A DNA stretch of 64,000 nucleotides from positions 1,508,501 to 1,572,500 of the forward strand of contig NZ_CP060488.1 of the NCBI RefSeq assembly GCF_014334015.1. Reading direction: 5' to 3'. The notes under the pieces are model-generated. The model saw only the letters and a list, made by a program, of their open reading frames with translations. It ran no database searches and had not been told where the DNA came from. Of the stretch, positions 9,901 through 17,603 are shown one piece after another; the stretch's first letter is position 1; each line of letters opens with the position of its first letter. The DNA comes from Bacteroides sp. M10 (lineage in GTDB: Bacteria > Bacteroidota > Bacteroidia > Bacteroidales > Bacteroidaceae). The translations under genes were made by a program, and so were the position numbers.

Positions 9901-10271
9901 ACGGATATGGCATTATCGAACATATTGCCGACAATCATTACTTCTTCGATCCTTCCAATCCGGACGATTCGCGCACCAACCAGTCGGGCAAATACCCCCG
10001 TCTGACGTATGGAACTACGTATAATAACAGAATCCAGAGTGATTGGAACGAATATAAGGCCGACTATTTCAAGTTGAAGAATATCCAGATAGGCTATACA
10101 TTGCCGCAGCGGATTTCCAGTAAGTTCTTTGTAAGCAAGCTCCGTGCTTTCGTGTCGATGGATAACATCCTGACGATTACAAGTTACCCGGGACTTGATC
10201 CGGAAATAGGAACTGAAATCGGCTACCCATTGATGCGTCAGATCTCTTTTGGCGGACAGATTACCTTTTAA
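6999..10271 (+). CDS. SusC-family TonB-dependent outer-membrane transporter
   Basis: 1090 residues. Signal peptide ends VVWAQ (residue 24). A CarboxypepD_reg-like domain follows (about 28-105, with TVSGVVIDENGETLPGVSV), then the TonB-box-like VLDEVVVVGYG stretch, then the plug domain (about 115-230, with IRVRGNG and VLVDGIEW). The remainder is the 22-stranded barrel, ending ...FGGQITF. It imports oligosaccharides across the outer membrane using TonB energy, in complex with the SusD lipoprotein encoded 29 bp downstream. Substrate cannot be read from SusC itself; the downstream lyases and GH88 point to an acidic glycan. It is the first gene of a plus-strand operon reaching 19652. Confidence 0.95.
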   Translation: MKKKHYLLFLLASLFLLTDVVWAQTSATVSGVVIDENGETLPGVSVVEVGTTNGVLTDLNGHYTLKTTSAKPSVSFSYIGYQTTTLPLNGRTKLDVQMKVETKVLDEVVVVGYGVQKKVNLTGSVTSINFADQTEGRPIMSVSSALSGLAAGMNVTQASGQPGSDGATIRVRGNGTFNTNSPLVLVDGIEWSMDNVNPNDIESISVLKDAASTAIYGTRAANGVILITTKSGKGKPQISYSYSGVVQMPYNNLSFVSDYARYMGLVNEACENVNTKGIFSQESIDRWRAASADPNGLNEYGVPNYVAYPNTDWFDEVFDTGYSQEHNLSVSGSSEKVKYMLSLGYLDNQGVMNRWNLDSSTQKINFRTNLEAKIVKWMTVGTRLYGQKQDYGMANISNGFKYLYQTTPGVYPGEPNYWGRPALASEESSNANNIFGQMAGATGFNTVWRLNASVYGIITPYKGLNIEGTFNYSPTFTDKSSYSRQNGYWDYVTDQRVSESALENASITNTSARTWRQSAEILVRYQTTIKKDHDLGALLGYSAQEYYSKSFAVSRKGATDWTLNELSTYETLVSSSSSAPAKWGLLSYFGRVNYGYKGRYLFEANLRADASSRFGVNQRWGYFPSFSGGWRISEESFMQGASDYLSNLKLRVSWGKTGNNSTGNYDWQANYATGNVVIDGEGTKGLVRKKLSNDKLHWESTATTDIGLDFGFFNNRLTGEIDYYNKYTSDILYHPELYLSMGVVGSAPENLGEVRNRGVEFTLNWNDRIGKNFEYRVGMNFSFNANKVMKFKGDLQKYWTYDAQGNKVSYVNNFSDVSESGFGGYICEGRQLGETYMYKVYRGSGEGYTGGAVDIHAGPKDGMIRTKEDMVWVQAMIDSGYSFGGMKTIAKDQLWYGDILYADSNGDMNYGDTNDRDFSGHTSVPKFNLGFNCAFSYKNIDFSMLWSGAFGHYLNWNTDYYNSTLVSHGYGIIEHIADNHYFFDPSNPDDSRTNQSGKYPRLTYGTTYNNRIQSDWNEYKADYFKLKNIQIGYTLPQRISSKFFVSKLRAFVSMDNILTITSYPGLDPEIGTEIGYPLMRQISFGGQITF

Positions 10272-10300
10272 TGATGTAGAACTAAAAAACAGAATCTGAT

Positions 10301-12112
10301 ATGAAAAAGATATTAATGATTTTAACGATGGCTCTGGCTGCTACCTCCTGCATGGATATTCTTGATGTGGCCCCGGAAGACCAGATCGCAAGTGAAAACA
10401 TGTGGACTACGGAGGAGCTTGCCGACAAGGGAATGGCAGGACTCTACTATCCGTTCTATGCCACCCAACTCTCGTCTACCCAGCTCCGGCGTGCCGACGG
10501 TTTGAACCGCCAGGGAATCGAAGCCATGAGCTTCGCAACCGATTATTATTCCAACAACTATCCGGTGGAACTGCTTTCGCTGGCTACCAAACCTGCCAAT
10601 GACTTTCAGGTGTGGTATGAATGGAAGTTCTGTTATACCATCATCCATGCGTGTAACGATGCGATTGCCAATCTGCATAAAGCGGATATGGCTGCCGGCA
10701 AACTGGCGCGTTATCAATGCGAAGCCCGTTTCCTCCGTGCGTGGGCCTATAACCGGCTGAATATGCTCTATCAGGGTGTTCCCGTTTATCTGGAACCCAT
10801 CAATAATGAAGACTGTACGCGTGGTCAATCTTCGGTAGATGAAGTCTGGCAAGTGATTCTGGACGATTTGACGTATTGCATCAATAATCCCGATTTTCCC
10901 CATAACACGCTGAACGAAAACTACGGACGCCCCTCCAAGGGAGCTGCCTATGCGCTTCGTGGCATGGTATATATGTGGAAGAAGCAATACAAGGAAGCAG
11001 GCAACGATTTCAAAGAAGTGGAAACCTGCGGCTACGGCTTGTGGACAGGCGAATATGCCGACTTCTTCAAATATGAAAACGAGAAAGACAAAGAAATGAT
11101 TTTCTCGCTCCAGTTCAGCGAAGAAACCGGTTACTGTGACAACATTCAGCAAATGACCGGTGCGCGTGATACGTATGACGGATGGACGGAAATAAAACCT
11201 TCCGCAGACTTTGTAGACTATTATAAGAATGCCGACGGATCGGATTTCAAATGGTCGGAAGTAGACGGTTTGGAAGATTGGGACTTACTGACTCCGCAAC
11301 AACGTGAAATCTTCTTCTGTCGTGACGGACTGGAATCCATGTCCTCACAAAAGAATGGTCTTATCAAACGCGTAGGCGAAGATATTTATCAGAAATATTA
11401 CCTGAACAGCGGCAACGAAGCCCGCATTAAAAAGGCGTATAGCAACCGTGACTCACGTCTGCAACAGACAGTCGTTACCCCTTATATCCCGGTAGATTGC
11501 TACAAGCCTAACTATGCCGGAGATGCCAACCAAATCGGTAAACAACTCCGCTGGCCGTTGAAGGAACAAGGCACGAATGGCGGAGACTTCTGGCTGGATA
11601 AACGTACTTCCGCTTTCTACTGCTATCGTAAATACAATGAGTTTGAGAAAGGCCGCTTGATTAGCCGGAGCCGTTGCCATACCGACTGGCCGTTGATTCG
11701 CTATACCGATGTATTGTTGCAGTATGCGGAAGCATTGGCACAGACCGACCAGATAGGAGAAGCCATCCGCCTGGTGAATAAAGTACGTACCCGCGCCCAC
11801 ATGCCTGCGTTGACAGAGGGCGGAAGCGGTCCGTGCGCAGTGAACGGAAAAGAAGACATGCTCGAAAGAGTGCGCTATGAACGTCGCGTGGAATTCTGTC
11901 TGGAGGGAATTAACTTCTTCGACGAAGTACGTTGGGGAACCTATAAAGAAACCAAATTCCAGGGGAAAGACGTGAATGGCGGCAAGTCCTGGTGGGGCGA
12001 TATGGTAGAGTATAACTGGTATTACACCGATTATATGTGGCCGTGGACTGCTCCTATCGTTGAAACGCAAAAGAACCCGAACCTGACTAAACGAAGCGGT
12101 TGGGCGTATTAA
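10301..12112 (+). CDS. SusD-family surface glycan-binding lipoprotein
   Basis: 603 residues. The signal peptide ends in a lipobox with C17 (AATSC), so the protein is acylated and probably surface exposed. The SusD-like helical TPR scaffold shows in the N-terminal helices (FLRAWAYNRLNMLYQGVPVY at about 146-165) and in the C-terminal VRYERRVEFCLEG motif typical of RagB/SusD. It forms the lid over the SusC pore and captures the polysaccharide. It is translated just after susC and before the first lyase gene, 20 bp downstream. Confidence 0.95.
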   Translation: MKKILMILTMALAATSCMDILDVAPEDQIASENMWTTEELADKGMAGLYYPFYATQLSSTQLRRADGLNRQGIEAMSFATDYYSNNYPVELLSLATKPANDFQVWYEWKFCYTIIHACNDAIANLHKADMAAGKLARYQCEARFLRAWAYNRLNMLYQGVPVYLEPINNEDCTRGQSSVDEVWQVILDDLTYCINNPDFPHNTLNENYGRPSKGAAYALRGMVYMWKKQYKEAGNDFKEVETCGYGLWTGEYADFFKYENEKDKEMIFSLQFSEETGYCDNIQQMTGARDTYDGWTEIKPSADFVDYYKNADGSDFKWSEVDGLEDWDLLTPQQREIFFCRDGLESMSSQKNGLIKRVGEDIYQKYYLNSGNEARIKKAYSNRDSRLQQTVVTPYIPVDCYKPNYAGDANQIGKQLRWPLKEQGTNGGDFWLDKRTSAFYCYRKYNEFEKGRLISRSRCHTDWPLIRYTDVLLQYAEALAQTDQIGEAIRLVNKVRTRAHMPALTEGGSGPCAVNGKEDMLERVRYERRVEFCLEGINFFDEVRWGTYKETKFQGKDVNGGKSWWGDMVEYNWYYTDYMWPWTAPIVETQKNPNLTKRSGWAY

Positions 12113-12132
12113 TCATAAAGATTTGAATAAGG

Positions 12133-13947
12133 ATGAAGAAAATACTTTTACTATTACTCATTTTTGTATCCGGTTGCACAGGTGTATTTGCGCAACAGTT
12201 TGACTATGGCAAGATAGAGCCTCATCCCCGGCTGTTATTGCCGGAGGGCGGAGAAGAAGCTATTAAGAAAGCTATTGTGGAGTATCCCCCGTTGGCAGCA
12301 GTTCACCAACGGATCATGGAACTTTGCGACCGGACACTTACGGAACCACCTGTGGAACGTATCAAGGAGGGCAAACGCCTGTTGGCGATTTCGCGCATCG
12401 CATTGAAGCGTATCTATTACCTCTCATACGCTTACCGTATGACGGGAGATAAGAAATACGCTCACCGTGCGGAACAGGAGATGCTCGCTGTCAGCCGTTT
12501 CACGGACTGGAACCCTACTCATTTCCTGGATGTAGGCGAGATGGTAATGGCATTGGCTATCGGTTACGACTGGCTCTATGATTCTTTGCAGCCCGACACC
12601 CGCCGGGTGGTGCGTGAAGCAATCATCGAAAAAGGATTTGATGCGGCAAAGAATACCCGTCATGCCTGGTTCTACACTGCCAAGAATAACTGGAATTCCG
12701 TATGTAATAGTGGATTGGCGTATGGTGCACTGGCTCTTTTCGAAGAGATTCCGGAGATTTCGAAAGGTATTATCGAGAAATGCATGGAGACAAATCCGAA
12801 AGCGATGGTAGGCTATGGTCCTGATGGAGGTTATCCCGAAGGATTCGGATATTGGGGGTACGGGACGAGTTTTCAGGTAATGCTCATTGCTGCGCTCGAA
12901 AGTGCTTTCGGCACAGACAATGGGCTCTCCCAAGCCCCCGGATTTAAGAAGTCTGCCCGTTTCATGCAGTATATGACGGCTCCGAGTGGAGACTGCTTCT
13001 GTTTCTCGGATTCTCCGGTAGAGGCGGAATGTAACATGATGATGTTCTGGTTTGCAGGCAAGGAGAAAGACCTTTCCCTGTTGTGGATTGAACGTCAGTA
13101 TCTCGACCGCCCGGATATGCAGTTTGCCGAAGACCGTTTACTACCCAGCCTGATGGTGTTCTGTTCACAGCTCGACCTGAATCGAATCGGAAAGCCGAAG
13201 AAAAACTTCTGGTTTAACCGTGGAGATACGCCTGTGTTTATCTACCGTGGCGGATGGGACAGTAAGAAAGACACCTATCTGGGAGTGAAAGGAGGTTCGC
13301 CCTCTACCTCTCATGCACACATGGATGCCGGGTCGTTTATCTTCGAGAGAGACGGAGTGCGTTGGGCGATGGACTTGGGGATGCAGAGTTATATCACACT
13401 CGAAAGTAAGGGAGTGGACCTGTGGAATATGTCGCAGAACGGACAACGCTGGGAAGTATTCCGGCTAAGCAATATCGCTCACAATACGTTGACGATTAAC
13501 GGAGAACGCCATTTGGTAGAGAGCAATGCCCCGATCACCCGTACTTTCGAGTCGAAGAAACAGAAAGGGGCGGAAGTAGACCTGTCGACTGTGTTTGCCA
13601 ATAGTGTGAAGAAAGCTGTCCGCACCGTGATATTGGATCAGAAAGACCATCTGGAAGTAATAGACCGCTTGGAGACGCGCGATAAGGAAGCTACCGTATC
13701 CTGGATTATGGTCACTCCGGCAGAAGCCAAGATTACAGGCAAGAACCGCATAGAATTGACTAAAGACGGACAACGGATGCTCCTGACAGCAGATACCGGT
13801 ACGGAAGTAGAAATGAAAATCTGGTCCAACGTGCCCCCGCATGAATATGATTTCCGCAATCCGGGAACCATCCGCGTTGGCTTTGAAACGGTGATTCCTG
13901 CCAATCGTGCCTCGCAACTGAAAGTACGACTTATTCCTTTGAAGTAA
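12133..13947 (+). CDS. Heparinase II/III-like polysaccharide lyase, copy 1
   Basis: 604 residues, probable lipoprotein (VSGC, C15). The architecture is an N-terminal alpha/alpha toroid (about 30-350) followed by an antiparallel beta-sandwich. Candidate catalytic residues are visible: NNWN (185-188), the aromatic run EGFGYWGYG (Y240/Y243) and SHAHMDAG (H394, H396), the Asn/Tyr/His set used by this fold for beta-elimination at uronic acids. The SHAHMDAG motif is typical of Pfam Heparinase_II_III. Several PL families share this fold (PL12, 15, 17, 21, 33), and I cannot assign one from sequence alone; PL33 or a relative is a guess. It is a paralogue of the next gene, which keeps every motif. Confidence 0.85.
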   Translation: MKKILLLLLIFVSGCTGVFAQQFDYGKIEPHPRLLLPEGGEEAIKKAIVEYPPLAAVHQRIMELCDRTLTEPPVERIKEGKRLLAISRIALKRIYYLSYAYRMTGDKKYAHRAEQEMLAVSRFTDWNPTHFLDVGEMVMALAIGYDWLYDSLQPDTRRVVREAIIEKGFDAAKNTRHAWFYTAKNNWNSVCNSGLAYGALALFEEIPEISKGIIEKCMETNPKAMVGYGPDGGYPEGFGYWGYGTSFQVMLIAALESAFGTDNGLSQAPGFKKSARFMQYMTAPSGDCFCFSDSPVEAECNMMMFWFAGKEKDLSLLWIERQYLDRPDMQFAEDRLLPSLMVFCSQLDLNRIGKPKKNFWFNRGDTPVFIYRGGWDSKKDTYLGVKGGSPSTSHAHMDAGSFIFERDGVRWAMDLGMQSYITLESKGVDLWNMSQNGQRWEVFRLSNIAHNTLTINGERHLVESNAPITRTFESKKQKGAEVDLSTVFANSVKKAVRTVILDQKDHLEVIDRLETRDKEATVSWIMVTPAEAKITGKNRIELTKDGQRMLLTADTGTEVEMKIWSNVPPHEYDFRNPGTIRVGFETVIPANRASQLKVRLIPLK

Positions 13948-13968
13948 TACAAATAAATTCATTGAACC

Positions 13969-15900
13969 ATGAAAACGATTCTTTTTAAAACAATCATCAT
14001 AGCTTTCTTCGTAGGAACAGCCGTAAGTTGTTCCGATGAGGACGAGAACAGATTCCGTCCGGGATCTACCCATGAGAAACCGAATCCTACGGAGCCGGAG
14101 GGTGGACTGGATTATTCCAAACTGACTGCGGATAACCATCCTCGTCTGTTGATGAACGCTGAGGCTTTCACTGCATTGAAAGCCAAAGTGGATGCAAATG
14201 CGAGTGCCAATCTGACCTTGCTGCATAACACCATTATGGGAGTGTGCAACAGCAAAGGGATGAATGCAACGGCACTGACTTATAAGCTGGATGCCAGCAA
14301 CAAACGTATTCTCGACGTTTCCCGTGATGCTTTATTGCGTATTTTCACCTGCGCTTATGCCTACCGGATGACTGGCGATGCCAAATATCTGACTAAAGCG
14401 GAAACCGATATCAATGCCGTATGCAACTTTCCCGACTGGAACTCGAAACGTCACTTTCTCGATGTGGGCGAAATGGCTACGGCCGTTGCTTTCGGCTACG
14501 ACTGGCTCTATAACGAACTAAGTGCCTCCACCCGTACGAAAGCAGCCAACGCATTGCTGAAGTTTGCTTTCCAACAGGCACAGAACAAGAACTGGAACCT
14601 GAACTTCTATGAAGCTACCAACAACTGGAACCAGGTTTGTAATGGCGGACTGGTCTGTGCGGCACTGGCCTCTTATGAAAACAATCCTTCCGAAGCAAAG
14701 GACATGATTGAAAAGGCTTTAGAATCCAATAAACCTGCATTGGAAGTGATGTACTCTCCCGATGGCAACTATCCGGAGGGCAGCGGTTACTGGTGTTACG
14801 GCACGCTTTATCAGGTGTTGATGCTTGCCGCCCTCAACAGTACGCTTGGCACGGATAACGGACTTTCCGATACGCCGGGATTCTCCAAGACGGCAGAATA
14901 TATGTTGTATATGACAGGGCTGAACAGCAAGTTCTTTAATTATTCGGACTGTGCTCCCTCTTCTACCGCAGCACTTGCTTCGTGGTGGTTTGCCGATAAA
15001 TACAGTAACCCGTCATTGCTCTACAATGAACTGAAAATGCTGAAGAACGGTGAATACGCTTCTTGTGCCGAAAACCGCTTACTGCCAATGATTATGGCTT
15101 TCGCCAATAATCTGAATCTGGATGCGATCTCCGCCCCTTCCAATAAGCTATGGAGTGGAAAAGGGGAAACGCCTGTGGTGATGGTGCATACCGACTGGAC
15201 ATACACGGATACGGATAAATACCTCGGTATCAAAGGGGGCAAGGCCAGTTCTAGTCATGGGCACATGGATGCCGGTTCATTTGTATACGATGCGTATGGA
15301 GTACGCTGGTCGATGGATTTCGGGCTGCAAAGTTATACAACTCTTGAGTCGGTACTGGCCGGTTTGGGTGGTAATCTTTGGGATATGGGACAGAATTCGA
15401 TGCGTTGGGATGTATTCCGCCTGAATAATCTCAATCATAGCACGATCTCAATCAATGATGCCCGTCACCGGGTGGACGGTGCGGCTACCCTGACCACTAC
15501 CATCAACACTGCTACGGAATTGGGAGCCACTTTCGATCTGACAGAAGTAGTGTCCGATCAGGTTGCATCCGCTACCCGTACCGTGAAAATCGTGAACGAT
15601 AAAGATTTAGTAGTCATGGATGAGATAAAGGCAAGAACGGATAAATCCGCCAAAGTACGCTGGTGCATGGTGACCCCTGCCGTCCCGACGGTGGAAAGTA
15701 ACCGCATCGTACTAACTAATGGAAGCAAAGTGATGTATCTCACAGCCAGCGGAACCGTGAAGCCTACCTACAAAACATGGAGTACCACTAGTGAAAACTC
15801 TTATGACCAGGCTAATCCGGGCACTTATATGGTCGGCTTTGAAGCAACGGTCACAGCCAACCAGACTGCCACATTTACCACAACCCTGTCCCCCAAATAA
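13969..15900 (+). CDS. Heparinase II/III-like polysaccharide lyase, copy 2
   Basis: 643 residues, lipoprotein (AVSC, C21) followed by an acidic, Pro-rich linker to about residue 46 that would hold the enzyme off the membrane. It is collinear with copy 1: NNWN at 218-221, Y274/Y277 in GSGYWCYG, H430/H432 in SSHGHMDAG. Local motifs are strongly conserved but overall identity looks moderate, so this is an old duplication with room for different chain position or sulfation/acylation preference. The longer linker suggests surface display, with copy 1 perhaps periplasmic-facing; that split is inference. It starts 21 bp after copy 1. Confidence 0.85.
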   Translation: MKTILFKTIIIAFFVGTAVSCSDEDENRFRPGSTHEKPNPTEPEGGLDYSKLTADNHPRLLMNAEAFTALKAKVDANASANLTLLHNTIMGVCNSKGMNATALTYKLDASNKRILDVSRDALLRIFTCAYAYRMTGDAKYLTKAETDINAVCNFPDWNSKRHFLDVGEMATAVAFGYDWLYNELSASTRTKAANALLKFAFQQAQNKNWNLNFYEATNNWNQVCNGGLVCAALASYENNPSEAKDMIEKALESNKPALEVMYSPDGNYPEGSGYWCYGTLYQVLMLAALNSTLGTDNGLSDTPGFSKTAEYMLYMTGLNSKFFNYSDCAPSSTAALASWWFADKYSNPSLLYNELKMLKNGEYASCAENRLLPMIMAFANNLNLDAISAPSNKLWSGKGETPVVMVHTDWTYTDTDKYLGIKGGKASSSHGHMDAGSFVYDAYGVRWSMDFGLQSYTTLESVLAGLGGNLWDMGQNSMRWDVFRLNNLNHSTISINDARHRVDGAATLTTTINTATELGATFDLTEVVSDQVASATRTVKIVNDKDLVVMDEIKARTDKSAKVRWCMVTPAVPTVESNRIVLTNGSKVMYLTASGTVKPTYKTWSTTSENSYDQANPGTYMVGFEATVTANQTATFTTTLSPK

Positions 15901-15914
15901 AATGAATTGAACGT

Positions 15915-17096
15915 ATGAGAATCTTATTATTATCTATACTAGGGCTTCTAACATTGGCATCCTGCTCCAGGCAGGAGCCAATGGAGGCGCTGATTGACCG
16001 TGTGTTTACCGTTGCAGAGCAACAATACACGAATATGGATACCCGCCTGACGGAAAAGACACTTCCCCGCACGCTCTCTGCCGAGGGTGAGTTTGTCCCT
16101 TCGAATATCTATTGGTGGTGCAGCGGGTTCTATCCCGGCTCCCTCTGGTATATCTATGAATATACCCGGAACGATGCCGTGAAGGCGCTGGCCGAGAAGA
16201 ATACGCTGAAACTCGACTCTATACAGTACGTGACCAGAGATCACGATGTAGGTTTCCAGTTGAACTGCAGTTATGGGAATGCTTTCCGGCTGACGGGCAA
16301 TGAGGCTTATAAACAGGTGCTCTATCAGGGAGCCAAATCCTTGTCAACCCGCTTCCAACCTACCGCCGGTGTAATCCGTAGCTGGGACTTTGTGCGCAAA
16401 GGTTGTGACTGGAAGTTTCCGGTGATTATTGACAATATGATGAACCTGGAATTACTGTTATCCATGTCGAAAGCCTATGCCGATGATTCTTTGCAGAACA
16501 TAGCCTGCACGCATGCCAACACCACTATCCTGAATCATTTCCGCGATGATTACTCTACGTATCATTTGGTAGATTATGATCCTGAAACCGGAGAAGTGCG
16601 CGGCAAGCAGACTGTGCAGGGTTTCTCGGACAATTCTTCCTGGAGTCGCGGACAGGCATGGGCCTTGTATAGCTATACGATGATGTTCCGCCTAACGGGT
16701 TATCAGAATTATCTGTTGCAAGCCGGACATATTGCCGATATGCTGCTCCGCCGTTTACCTGCCGACGGTATTCCTTACTGGGACTTTGACGCTCCGGTGG
16801 AAGAACACTCCTATCGAGATGCTTCTGCTGCCGCTATCATGGCCTCTGCTTTTATCGAGCTAAGCCGCTATATCCCCGGAACGGAAGCCAAGGAATCTTA
16901 TCTTGCCATGGCGGAAAAGCAACTTCGCACGCTTGCCTCGAAAGAGTATCTGGCCGAACCGGATACGAACGGGAACTTCCTCCTGAAGCATAGCGTAGGC
17001 GCACTTCCGGATAAAAGCGAAGTAGATGTCCCCCTGACGTATGCCGATTATTACTTTTTAGAAGCATTGCTACGGTATAAGAATCTACAAAAATAA
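15915..17096 (+). CDS. GH88 unsaturated glucuronyl hydrolase
   Basis: 393 residues, lipoprotein signal (LASC, C17). An alpha6/alpha6-barrel enzyme that hydrates the 4,5-unsaturated uronic acid left at the non-reducing end by lyases, releasing it and shortening the oligosaccharide. The two expected acidic residues are D111 in RDHDVGF and D173 in FPVIIDNMMNLE; their 62-residue spacing matches the D88/D149 pair of the Bacillus enzyme. GQAWALYSY (about 252-260) and WDFDAP further support GH88. Its place directly after two lyases gives a complete degradation path: lyase, then unsaturated uronyl hydrolase. Confidence 0.9.
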   Translation: MRILLLSILGLLTLASCSRQEPMEALIDRVFTVAEQQYTNMDTRLTEKTLPRTLSAEGEFVPSNIYWWCSGFYPGSLWYIYEYTRNDAVKALAEKNTLKLDSIQYVTRDHDVGFQLNCSYGNAFRLTGNEAYKQVLYQGAKSLSTRFQPTAGVIRSWDFVRKGCDWKFPVIIDNMMNLELLLSMSKAYADDSLQNIACTHANTTILNHFRDDYSTYHLVDYDPETGEVRGKQTVQGFSDNSSWSRGQAWALYSYTMMFRLTGYQNYLLQAGHIADMLLRRLPADGIPYWDFDAPVEEHSYRDASAAAIMASAFIELSRYIPGTEAKESYLAMAEKQLRTLASKEYLAEPDTNGNFLLKHSVGALPDKSEVDVPLTYADYYFLEALLRYKNLQK

Positions 17097-17108
17097 AACT
17101 AATACAAT

Positions 17109-17582
17109 ATGATTATGAAGAACTTACATATAAGCATGGCATTTATCTTCGTATTACTGCTGATAACTGCCTCCTGTTCGGACAAGGATGATTCGGCTCC
17201 ACGTGTCATCCCCACCATGAACCTGACAGTTTCGGAGATTGCAGACAATACGGCTCTGATTACTTCCGAACAGCAAACAGGTACTACATTCGGAGCGAAA
17301 GTCATTGATTTCTATCCGGTGGCCGACATCGGCTTTGACTATAACATTGAAGTGAAGCTGGTGAAATTCGTAGAAGAAAACGGAGAACCGGTATCTCTGC
17401 CCTATACCCGTAAAGTCACCGAAGGATTGCGTCCGGGAGTGAATTACATTAGTGCTATCATTGCCTATAATGCCGAGGGGCGTGCCGTGTGTTCCGCTTT
17501 TCAGACTTGGAAAGCGGCAGGAACAGAAGGCGCATGGAGTGATGGCGGTTCTGCCGGTGATCTGGAAGAGAATGAATGGTAA
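17109..17582 (+). CDS. Small PUL lipoprotein with Fn3/immunoglobulin-like fold
   Basis: 157 residues, lipobox ITASC (C23 from the first ATG; a second in-frame ATG at 17115 gives the same mature protein). The mature part looks like a single beta-sandwich: TVSEIADNTALIT... and GLRPGVNYISAIIAYNAEGR resemble a fibronectin type III domain. The last 20 residues are Gly/Ser/acidic and look disordered. No catalytic motif is seen. In this position, between GH88 and a second lipoprotein, a surface glycan-binding or structural accessory role is plausible but unproven. Confidence 0.7.
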   Translation: MIMKNLHISMAFIFVLLLITASCSDKDDSAPRVIPTMNLTVSEIADNTALITSEQQTGTTFGAKVIDFYPVADIGFDYNIEVKLVKFVEENGEPVSLPYTRKVTEGLRPGVNYISAIIAYNAEGRAVCSAFQTWKAAGTEGAWSDGGSAGDLEENEW

Positions 17583-17603
17583 ACGAGGATGTAACTCAAA
17601 AGA

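Noticed and set aside
10322..11152. 276-codon open frame antisense to susD
   Set aside because: Shadow frame; the SusD reading is supported by lipobox and family motifs.
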